A DNA stretch of 42,844 nucleotides, taken from the NCBI GenBank assembly GCA_003162245.1, contig PMMM01000122.1:1-42844 (forward strand), in the 5' to 3' direction. Below are positions 16,891-23,243 of this stretch, one piece after another. Both the position numbers and the translations under genes were made by a program. This stretch comes from Phycisphaerales bacterium (GTDB taxonomy: Bacteria > Planctomycetota > Phycisphaerae > UBA1845 > Fen-1342). Numbering within the stretch: position 1 is the first letter of the stretch; every line of letters begins with the position of its first letter. Below the pieces are notes generated by a model. That model was not told where the DNA came from. It ran no database searches and worked only from the letters and a program-made list of their open reading frames with translations.

Positions 16891-17397
16891 TCAATCGTGC
16901 GAATCCGTCGCCGGCTTCTTCGCGATCGTTTCCCGCTTCATCTTGTCTTGCAGCCGCATCAGACCCTCGAGCAACGCTTCCGGCCGCGGCGGGCAGCCGG
17001 GGATGTACACGTCGACGGGGACGATCAGATCCACGCCCTTCACGACGTGGTAGCCGTACTTGAAATACGGCCCGCCGCCGATTGTGCACGCCCCCATCGC
17101 CAGCACGTACTTCGGGTCCGGCATCTGGTTGTACAGCCGCCGGATGCGCGACGCCATCTTGAACGTGACCGTCCCAGCCACGACCATGAGGTCGGATTGC
17201 CGCGGCGTGGCGCGGAAGGCGCCCGCGCCGAACCGGTCGAGGTCGAAGCGCGACGCCCCGGCGGCCATCATCTCGATCGCACAGCACGCCAGCCCGAACG
17301 TCATGGGCCAGATGCTGCTCGACCGGGCCCAATTCAGGGCCCAATTGACCGACGTGATGGCGAGGTTCTCCTCGAAGCGGTTATGCAGCCAACCCAT
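16891..17397 (-). CDS. nuoB: NADH-quinone oxidoreductase subunit B
   Basis: A 168-residue subunit carrying the terminal iron-sulfur cluster N2 next to the quinone site. Cluster ligands are visible in [10 protein letters not shown] (two adjacent Cys), GACTIGGG and [11 protein letters not shown]. The start overlaps the nuoA stop by one base (TGATG), indicating coupled translation. Confidence 0.97.
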   Translation of the reverse strand: MGWLHNRFEENLAITSVNWALNWARSSSIWPMTFGLACCAIEMMAAGASRFDLDRFGAGAFRATPRQSDLMVVAGTVTFKMASRIRRLYNQMPDPKYVLAMGACTIGGGPYFKYGYHVVKGVDLIVPVDVYIPGCPPRPEALLEGLMRLQDKMKRETIAKKPATDSHD

Positions 17398-17415
17398 CAG
17401 TAGCTCTCAGCTTTC
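17395..17415 (-). repeat. 7-bp repeat at the end of nuoA
   Basis: On the minus strand GAAAGCT, GAGAGCT and ACTGATG follow each other with 7-bp spacing. They encode the last residues of NuoA (KAESY), its TGA stop and the nuoB ATG. The 13-mer GAAAGCTGAGAGC recurs at 42760-42780 in a cleaner heptad tract. Confidence 0.5.
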
Positions 17416-18008
17416 GGCGCTGGCCTCTCAGGCAAAGGCGGCGTGGCCGTCACGCCTCGCGTCCGCGCTGTCGTTGGCGTGGCCTCGTCGGTGCGCGCGC
17501 CCAGCGAACGCACCCAGTCCAGGTAGCCGAACCGCCACAGGTACAGGAAGCCGACCACGATCACGCCAAAGAAGAACAGCATGTCCCACAGGGCGGCCGC
17601 GCGCACCGCGTGCAGCGCCTCCCAGCCTGCGTTCGGCGCCCCGCCGCCGCCGAACACGACCGCCCACGGGTAAAACAGCGCAATCTCCACGTCAAAGACG
17701 AGGAAAATCAACGCCACCACGTAGAAACGCAGGTTGAACTGCACCCACCCTGGCCCGACCGGCGCCTCGCCACACTCGTAGGCCGCCCCCTTGTCGGGAC
17801 TTGGGTTCCGCGGCCGAAAGAGCTTGCCGAACACGAGGGTGACGAACGCGTAGAGGAACGCGGCCAAGGCGAAGATGGCCAGTCCCTGGAGGAGTTGGAC
17901 GCCGCCCTCGGCTCGAATGCCTGTTGTGTCCGGCACTGCGATTCCCAATAAAAAGTCAGCCGGGCGGCCGCCACTGGCCGGCTGGATCCCGTGACGATGA
18001 AAGGTCAT
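17397..18008 (-). CDS. nuoA: NADH-quinone oxidoreductase subunit A
   Basis: A membrane subunit of complex I with three helices. The core is recognisable: [23 protein letters not shown] (the loop near the quinone site), [29 protein letters not shown] with the conserved Asp/Glu, and a third helix [16 protein letters not shown]. At 203 residues from the ATG at 18008 it is longer than usual (about 120-150). A GTG at 17936 with GGGA upstream would remove most of the N-terminal excess and is a good alternative. The C-terminus ends in a Thr/Arg/Pro-rich tail, partly encoded by heptad repeats. Confidence 0.93.
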   Translation of the reverse strand: MTFHRHGIQPASGGRPADFLLGIAVPDTTGIRAEGGVQLLQGLAIFALAAFLYAFVTLVFGKLFRPRNPSPDKGAAYECGEAPVGPGWVQFNLRFYVVALIFLVFDVEIALFYPWAVVFGGGGAPNAGWEALHAVRAAALWDMLFFFGVIVVGFLYLWRFGYLDWVRSLGARTDEATPTTARTRGVTATPPLPERPAPKAESY

Positions 18009-18081
18009 AGGGTACCGTAGCTCGCCGCGCAATCAAGGGCACGCGGCTCCGCGGAACCACAGCCCGGAGCACCGGCGACGA

Positions 18082-18140
18082 GTGGTCGAAAACAGCCGCG
18101 GTTCGGGAGCCCGTTCGCTCGCGCTCGGGGCTCTGACCAC
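18082..18140. repeat. Nested inverted repeat between nuoI and nuoA
   Basis: Outer arms GTGGTC (18082-18087) and GACCAC (18135-18140) enclose inner arms GAGCCC (18107-18112) and GGGCTC (18128-18133), with CG-rich self-complementary sequence in the loop. It occupies the middle of the 185-bp spacer. It looks like another dispersed palindrome; it may also slow or stop transcription between nuoI and nuoA. Confidence 0.45.
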
Positions 18141-18193
18141 CCTTCGTGGCGATGGCTTCCTCGCCTGCCATTCGCGCCGCGTCGTGTTCCGTG

Positions 18194-18841
18194 TCAGTTA
18201 CCCGGTGGGGGCTTCGCGCCTTCCGTTGGCGCCGCGGGCGCTGCGGGTGCCGCCGGCGGCGGCTTCGGGATCGGCTGATCCGTGGTGGCGAGCCGCATTT
18301 CCTCGCGCCTCCCCTGCGAGGCTTCGAGCCACGCTTCCTTGCGCGCCTGCGCCCAATCCGGCAAGCGTGCCTTCTGCATCCACAGCGGCATGGGTGTTCG
18401 CAGGCCCTGTTTGGCCAGCTCGGCGAACTCGACGATCGCGCCCGACCGGCTGTACCCGGACAGGTCGTGGATGTCGCCCATGTGCAGGCACTCGGTCGGG
18501 CACGGCTCGCAGCACAGCCCGCAGAACATGCACTTCGAGTAGTCGATCGCGTACCGCAGCATCGCCCCGCCGCGCGATACGCCCGCGGCCTTGTCGATCT
18601 TACGCGGCCCGGCGTTCTCGATGTAGATGCAGTCGATCGGGCAGGCCCGCGCGCACGCCTTGCACGCGCTGCATTTCTCGATCTCGTACCAATGAAACCC
18701 GCGGAACCGCGGCTGAATCGTCGGCGGCACGTTGGGGTACTGCACGGTCACCGTGCGCGCGAAGCAGTATTGCAACGTGATCCGCATCCCGACGAGGATG
18801 GTCTTCAGGGTCCGCTCGATGTTCCGGAAGTACGTTCTCAT
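18194..18841 (-). CDS. nuoI: NADH-quinone oxidoreductase subunit I
   Basis: A 215-residue subunit carrying two 4Fe-4S clusters (N6a/N6b) that pass electrons towards NuoB. Both ligand sets are intact: CSACKACARACP and CMFCGLCCEPCP. An amphipathic N-terminus (TYFRNIERTLKTILVGMRITLQYCF) matches the family. The C-terminus has an extra tail rich in Pro and Ala (PKPPPAAPAAPAAP). nuoI is the first gene of the cluster rather than between nuoH and nuoJ. The ATG at 18841 is chosen; an ATG at 18856 is possible. A promoter-like pair lies just upstream. Confidence 0.96.
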   Translation of the reverse strand: MRTYFRNIERTLKTILVGMRITLQYCFARTVTVQYPNVPPTIQPRFRGFHWYEIEKCSACKACARACPIDCIYIENAGPRKIDKAAGVSRGGAMLRYAIDYSKCMFCGLCCEPCPTECLHMGDIHDLSGYSRSGAIVEFAELAKQGLRTPMPLWMQKARLPDWAQARKEAWLEASQGRREEMRLATTDQPIPKPPPAAPAAPAAPTEGAKPPPGN

Positions 18842-18877
18842 GCGTTCCGCTCTCACCGCGATCGGCTCATCAGGTTG

Positions 18878-18907
18878 ATCTTAGCACCCGCTGGCGTAGC
18901 GAACCAA
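18878..18907 (-). promoter_or_regulatory. Putative promoter of the nuo cluster
   Basis: On the minus strand TTGGTT (18902-18907), an 18-bp spacer, then TAAGAT (18878-18883). The predicted start is near 18871, about 30 nt before the nuoI ATG. It sits between tRNA-Val and nuoI, so nuo need not depend on tRNA read-through. Confidence 0.45.
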
Positions 18908-18935
18908 CGCCGCGCAGCCTTTGCGGATCCAGGTA

Positions 18936-19009
18936 TGGGCGGCAAGGGACTCGAACCCCTGACCTTCTCGGTGTAAACGAGACGCTCTAGCCAACTGAGC
19001 TAGCCGCCC
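18936..19009 (-). tRNA. tRNA-Val (anticodon UAC)
   Basis: The 74-nt minus-strand sequence folds as a cloverleaf: acceptor stem GGGCGGC with GCCGCCC (7 bp), D-arm GCTC/GAGC, anticodon stem TCTCG/CGAGA with loop TTTACAC (anticodon TAC), and T-arm AGGGG-TTCGAGT-CCCTT. The discriminator base is A. The 3' CCA is not encoded. It stands alone between the gene ending at 19135 and nuoI. Confidence 0.97.
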
Positions 19010-19109
19010 GCCGGACGACCTCACGGCCGCCGCGACGACACCATGATAACCGCTTCGGCGATGCTGGCGTAGACCTTCGATCCGTACGGTGGGGGGGCTA
19101 CGGTTGCCG

Positions 19110-19138
19110 CGGGGTGCCCCCGTGGCGCCGGCCGCTAC
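19110..19138 (-). repeat. Hairpin and GTAGCGGCCGGCGCC element over a stop codon
   Basis: On the minus strand GTAGCGGCCGGCGCC (19124-19138) supplies the TAG stop of the upstream gene and nearly matches the sequence after nuoD. It is followed by a CGGGG/CCCCG hairpin with a 3-nt loop (19110-19122). It may act as a weak terminator; no U-run. Confidence 0.45.
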
Positions 19139-20709
19139 GCGGGCGCTTGCAGGTCGCGTTGCACGACCTTAACCAACTCCGCCAGCGCTTCCTGACGGTG
19201 CAGCGCGTAGAAGTACTCGCGGTCCAGCGCGACGCGGTCGAGCTGCCACCGGTCTTCGAGTGTCTGCACCCGCTCGTCGTATTTCGCGGCCCGCCAGGGG
19301 TCGGCCTCGAGCATCTGCTCGTTGAGCCGCCGCAGCGCCCGAAACACTAGGCGCCGGCTCTCGTGGTCGCGCGGCGCGTGGGCCGCCAGCTCCTGTGACC
19401 GCCGGACCAACTCGGTGCGCTCGGTGAGCAGGGGAGCGGGCAAGCCGGCGACGTGCCGCTGGGGATTGTGGCGCAGGTCCCGGCTGTCGCGGCGGGCCGC
19501 GAGGATGTCCGCCCAGCGCAGCCGGCTGTGCGGCAGCGGCAGGTGCAGCGTCGCGGACACGCAGCCCAACGGTGCCGGTGCGACGCCGAAGAACGCCTCG
19601 GCGAATTCCTCCATCATCTCGTCGTACTTGGCCCCGCCGATGCCGTGGATGAACAGGTCGGCGAGCAAGAAGCGGGCGAAGCACGACAGGGTCAACGCCC
19701 GCGGGCGCAACTGCCACCCCGCATGCTCGATCGGCCAGGCTTCCGCATGTCGCCGGCTTGCGGCCAGATCGTCGAGTTGCAGGCGCCCGACCTCCGCATT
19801 GTCGGTGCGCAGCTCCAGGCTGCCGTCGCGCGGCGTGACAAACAGGCGTCGCCGGGGCTCATCACGCCGCACGAGCCAGAACGGGACCTCAACGGCGTCG
19901 GATGAGATCAGTAGCGGCGGCACGGGCTGGCCCGCCGCGCGGACCCGGTGGCGCCGGCGATAATCCGATTGCGCAGCGTTGTAGCACTCGGCCATCCGGC
20001 GGGCGTGCAGCAGCAGGTGGGCGGCGAAAGTCCGAAACACCGGGGTCGTGCAGAGCTGCGAGATGCGCAGCTCGCGCACGCCGTCGAGTCCGAGGGCCGT
20101 TTCGGTGGCCGCGCGTCCGGCCAACATGGCCTCGCAGTACGGCAGCGGCGCCCCCGGCGTGGCCAGCCACGCCCGGGCGAACGCTCCGAGCAACGATTGA
20201 CCGTAGGATTCGTGCAACGCCCCGATGCGGGCGAAAAACTGGAGCCAGTGCTCGCGCGGCCGGGGCGCCTGAAACTCGAACGCAACCTGCGGGTCGCAAC
20301 CGGGAATGTCTACATCGACGCGGCGGACGCCGGCCGACGTAATCTGCGGGATCGTCAACTGTGCGGTCTTCGGCAAGTCCGAATCGACGGTGAGGAAGAT
20401 GGCTTCGCCGCCGCGTTGCGCGGCCAGAGCGTGTGCGGCGATCGTCTTCGCGAACACGCCGGCGTGAAAGAACTCCGGTTGATGCCCGACGACGATCGCG
20501 GGCACACGCACGCCGAGTTGCTCACGCAATTCGCTGCGCAAAGCCCCCAGCGACGTGTCCAAAATCGCAACGCGCTCGTACGCCGCCGCGGCCGGACCTT
20601 CCAGCGTACGCCGCAGTTCCGCGACGCGCGGAGCGATCAGGACGCCGAGATGCTCGCTCGGGGTAACGAGTTCCTCGTAACGCACGGATCGGGCTGTTGG
20701 ACTCGGCAT
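19135..20709 (-). CDS. Conserved-type hypothetical protein, faint BshC resemblance
   Basis: A 524-residue soluble protein with no signal peptide or membrane helix. I do not recognise it with confidence. Two features faintly recall BshC, the cysteine-adding enzyme of bacillithiol synthesis: an N-terminal AIVVGHQPEFFHAGVFAKT block (BshC has a TGQQ-x-GLxxGP-type block) followed by FLTVDSDLP, and a central LRPRALTLSCFARFLLADLFIHGIGGAKYDEM block like the BshC C-terminal ligand-binding region. The C-terminal part is a Glu/Arg-rich helix pair. The gene overlaps the glycosyltransferase upstream by 73 bp; a GTG at 20685 would shorten the overlap. It is probably the last gene of the rnpA-led group. Confidence 0.7.
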   Translation of the reverse strand: MPSPTARSVRYEELVTPSEHLGVLIAPRVAELRRTLEGPAAAAYERVAILDTSLGALRSELREQLGVRVPAIVVGHQPEFFHAGVFAKTIAAHALAAQRGGEAIFLTVDSDLPKTAQLTIPQITSAGVRRVDVDIPGCDPQVAFEFQAPRPREHWLQFFARIGALHESYGQSLLGAFARAWLATPGAPLPYCEAMLAGRAATETALGLDGVRELRISQLCTTPVFRTFAAHLLLHARRMAECYNAAQSDYRRRHRVRAAGQPVPPLLISSDAVEVPFWLVRRDEPRRRLFVTPRDGSLELRTDNAEVGRLQLDDLAASRRHAEAWPIEHAGWQLRPRALTLSCFARFLLADLFIHGIGGAKYDEMMEEFAEAFFGVAPAPLGCVSATLHLPLPHSRLRWADILAARRDSRDLRHNPQRHVAGLPAPLLTERTELVRRSQELAAHAPRDHESRRLVFRALRRLNEQMLEADPWRAAKYDERVQTLEDRWQLDRVALDREYFYALHRQEALAELVKVVQRDLQAPA

Positions 20710-21437
20710 AGGCTGCGGGCACGCTTCGTGAACGGTCGCACCGGCTCCCGTTGGAGCTCGCGGACAAAGACCGCCAGATAATGCACCAGTCGGGCCGCGG
20801 GATCGTCAAGCGTCCCGCCGAACGTACGGCTTTTGTCGCGGTAGATCCGCCGGACCGGAAGCTCACGAATTCGCAGCCCGGCGCGCACACACTGTACCCA
20901 AAACTGGAGCGGAAAGGCATAGCCGGGCTCGTCCAATGCCAGACGCCGCATCGCCGCAATCCGATAGGCCTTGAAGCCGCAAAACGAATCGGTCAGCGGC
21001 AGGCCCAGGACCTGCCCAAGCATGTCGTTGACGAGCTGATTGATGTGGCGGCGCTCGGGCGGGGGGCGGTCGTCGTCCGGGAAGCTGCGGAGGTAGCGCG
21101 ACCCGCTGATCACGTCGGCGTCGTCGCGCGCGACGGCGTCCAGGAAGTCCGGGATGTGCGCGGGCTCGTGCTGCTCGTCGCAATCCAGCGTGATGACCCA
21201 GTCGTAGCCCCGGCGGTCGGCAAACTGGAAGGCGTCGATCAGGCTCAGCCCATAGCCACGGTTTTCGCGGTGCGTGATGACGTGCACGCCGGGCTCGCGG
21301 CGGAGCAGGGCGGGCGTGGTATCGGTCGAACCGTCGTCGATCACGAGGATGTCGCTGGCGTGCCGCCGGACGGCGGCGAGCACGCCGGGGAGATAGCGCT
21401 CCTCGTTATAGGCTGGGATGGCGACCAAGAACCGCAT
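20637..21437 (-). CDS. Family 2 glycosyltransferase (DPM1-like)
   Basis: A 266-residue cytoplasmic glycosyltransferase with a GT-A fold. It begins FLVAIPAYNEERYLPGVLAAV, followed by ILVIDDGSTDTT, the metal-binding DCDEQHEP (DxD type) and ISGSRYL, all typical of dolichol/polyprenyl-phosphate sugar transferases. There are no C-terminal membrane helices. Only a weakly conserved basic tail overlaps the next gene. The ATG at 21437 has a strong GGAGGA ribosome site 6-7 nt upstream; the longer open frame upstream is not supported. It has its own promoter-like sequence in the 131-bp gap. Likely product: a polyprenyl-phosphate-linked or lipid-linked sugar. Confidence 0.9.
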   Translation of the reverse strand: MRFLVAIPAYNEERYLPGVLAAVRRHASDILVIDDGSTDTTPALLRREPGVHVITHRENRGYGLSLIDAFQFADRRGYDWVITLDCDEQHEPAHIPDFLDAVARDDADVISGSRYLRSFPDDDRPPPERRHINQLVNDMLGQVLGLPLTDSFCGFKAYRIAAMRRLALDEPGYAFPLQFWVQCVRAGLRIRELPVRRIYRDKSRTFGGTLDDPAARLVHYLAVFVRELQREPVRPFTKRARSLCRVQQPDPCVTRNSLPRASISAS

Positions 21438-21483
21438 CGCACGTCCTCCAGGGCACGGCCCGACCGCGTCTGCCCGCGACTGG

Positions 21484-21511
21484 ATTCTTGTCGCGCCGCG
21501 CAAATTGTCAA
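21484..21511 (-). promoter_or_regulatory. Putative promoter of the family 2 glycosyltransferase
   Basis: On the minus strand TTGACA (21506-21511), a 16-bp spacer, then AAGAAT (21484-21489). The predicted transcript start is about 40 nt before the ATG at 21437, leaving room for the strong GGAGGA site. Confidence 0.45.
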
Positions 21512-21568
21512 ACCGGGACCCGCACCGCGGAATTCCCGCTGTCCGCGGTCAGGCGACCGCCCGTCGCA

Positions 21569-22702
21569 TTATCGGTGCAGCAACGTCAGCGCATCGGCGA
21601 CGATCTCGCGCGCCGCGTACGGTCGGGCGATAGCCTGTGCCGCCGCCCGTAACGCCTGCAACCGCGGCGGATCGGAGAGCAACTGACCGACGCGGTGCCC
21701 GAGCAGGCGCACGTTGTTGACCTTGATCGCCGCCCCGTGCTCGAGCAGGTAGTCGCTGTTGCGCGTCTCCTGGCCGGGGATGGGGTTCATGATGACCATC
21801 GGCAGGCCGCACGCCAGAGCCTCGGAAACCGTGAGGCCGCCGGGCTTTGTGACGACGATGTCCGCGGCCCGCATCCACTCGTGCACCTTGTCCGTGAATC
21901 CCAGGACTCGCGCCGGCCGCGGCGTGGACTCGACCTGGCGCTCGAGCCGCTGGTGGAGCTGGGGGTTGCGGCCGGCGATGACGACGACCTGCGCGTCGAG
22001 CGGCATCGAGATCAGCTCGTGCAGCAACTCACCCGTCGGTCCGACCCCGAAGCCGCCGCAGAGCAGTAGAACCACCGGGCGGCCGGCGTCCAGCTCGCAC
22101 CGGCGGCGGGCTTCGGCGCGCGGCAACGTGGCGTCGAAGCCTGGTCGCACGGGGATGCCGGTCGCGCGGATACTCGCCGGCGGGACGCCCCAGGTTGTCA
22201 GGTAGGTTCTACCGTCCTCGGTCGCGGTGTAGTAGCGCTCCATTGGCTGGTGCACCCAGATGCGGTGCGTCTCGAAGTCTGTGGTGGCCGTGACCTGAGG
22301 GCAGTGCAGTTCGCCGGCGCGACGCATCTGGGCTACGAACTCGGCCGGCAAGTAGTGCGTGTTTACGATCAGTTGCGGCCGGCGTTGCCGAACGTAGCGC
22401 CAGGTGGGCAGGCGATTCAGGTTCTGAATCCAGAGGCGCAGCGAATTGTAGAACCGCTCGCCGGGGCGATCCATCGCCTCGTACAGCCAACCCATTGCGG
22501 ACGGGGCGTACTGCACGATGCCGAGATAGCCGCCGGCGTACAGGCGGCGGAAGTAGACGTTGGAGATCGACAGCACGTCGAGCACTTCGACGGCGAGGCC
22601 GGGGGCCTGGGCGCGGAACTCGTGCTCCAAGGCGCGGGCGGCGATTAGGTGACCGGCGCCGGCCGAGGCGGTGAGGATCAGGATGCCATCGTGGTCCGAC
22701 AT
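21569..22702 (-). CDS. MGDG-synthase-type glycosyltransferase (diacylglycerol glycosyltransferase-like)
   Basis: A 377-residue GT-B enzyme. The N-terminal domain has ILILTASAGAGHLIAARAL (the GxGH membrane/acceptor loop of the MGDG-synthase group), followed by Tyr-rich segments and a conserved NTHYLPAEF block. The C-terminal sugar-nucleotide domain shows VLLLCGGFGVGPTGEL, ADIVVTKPGGLTVSEALACGLPMVI and PGQETRNSDYLLEHGAA. Relatives add galactose or glucose from the UDP-sugar to diacylglycerol, on the inner face of the membrane. The donor and acceptor are inferred from the family. The gene starts 15 bp after rnpA and is probably co-transcribed. Confidence 0.9.
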   Translation of the reverse strand: MSDHDGILILTASAGAGHLIAARALEHEFRAQAPGLAVEVLDVLSISNVYFRRLYAGGYLGIVQYAPSAMGWLYEAMDRPGERFYNSLRLWIQNLNRLPTWRYVRQRRPQLIVNTHYLPAEFVAQMRRAGELHCPQVTATTDFETHRIWVHQPMERYYTATEDGRTYLTTWGVPPASIRATGIPVRPGFDATLPRAEARRRCELDAGRPVVLLLCGGFGVGPTGELLHELISMPLDAQVVVIAGRNPQLHQRLERQVESTPRPARVLGFTDKVHEWMRAADIVVTKPGGLTVSEALACGLPMVIMNPIPGQETRNSDYLLEHGAAIKVNNVRLLGHRVGQLLSDPPRLQALRAAAQAIARPYAAREIVADALTLLHR

Positions 22703-22717
22703 GCGTTTCGCCCAGTC

Positions 22718-23149
22718 CTACTGATCCCTCGATGCCAACTTGGCCAGCCGCGCCGCGAGCCGACGCAACGACTCCATGAGTTGCGGCAGGCGCAGGTCCG
22801 CACCCGTCTGCGGCACGCATGCCAGATCGAATCCCGGCGGCAGATCCGCGTGGGAAAGCCGGAACGCTTCGCGCAGCAGGCGCTTGATGCGGTTTCGTTG
22901 CACTGCGCCACCATGGCGCCGCCCGACCGCCAGCCCGAGACGCGTGTCTGGGCGGCCGTTCGACAGGCCCCACAACATGATCGTTCCGTCCACGACGCGG
23001 GTGCCCTGCTTCATGACGCGATCGAAATCGGTCTTGTGCACGATTCGCAGGCGGCGCGGAAATCGAAAACGGACCCGGCGCTCCGGCGGGACGGGCCGCA
23101 CCTCGTTGCTGTCCGGACTCGCAGAATCGGGTCGCCGCGCAGCCATCAT
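22718..23149 (-). CDS. rnpA: Ribonuclease P protein component
   Basis: A 143-residue RNase P protein, needed with its RNA to trim tRNA 5' ends. The family blocks are present: FPRRLRIVHKTDFDRVMKQGTRV, LGLAVGRRHGGAVQRNRIKRLLREAFRL (the RNR motif) and DLACVPQTGAD. An N-terminal tail of about 27 residues precedes the core. Two adjacent ATGs (23149, 23146) follow a GGAAGACGAG purine stretch. The usual upstream neighbour rpmH is absent: the next gene upstream is selB, divergent. The downstream neighbours are glycosyltransferases rather than yidD/yidC. Confidence 0.93.
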   Translation of the reverse strand: MMAARRPDSASPDSNEVRPVPPERRVRFRFPRRLRIVHKTDFDRVMKQGTRVVDGTIMLWGLSNGRPDTRLGLAVGRRHGGAVQRNRIKRLLREAFRLSHADLPPGFDLACVPQTGADLRLPQLMESLRRLAARLAKLASRDQ

Positions 23150-23195
23150 GCTCGTCTTCCACAGCTTCGACAAACCACTTGCCGCCGCCGCCGCC

Positions 23196-23236
23196 ATTCT
23201 ACTTGCCTGACGCGTCCGGCTCGACTGCCCTACAAT
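23196..23236. promoter_or_regulatory. Divergent promoter region rnpA/selB
   Basis: For rnpA (minus) a -10 TAGAAT lies at 23196-23201, about 45 nt before the ATG pair. For selB (plus) a -10 TACAAT lies at 23231-23236, and the selB ATG at 23244 starts 7 nt after it, where transcription itself should start. No convincing -35 is visible for either. Confidence 0.5.
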
Positions 23237-23243
23237 AGCCCGC

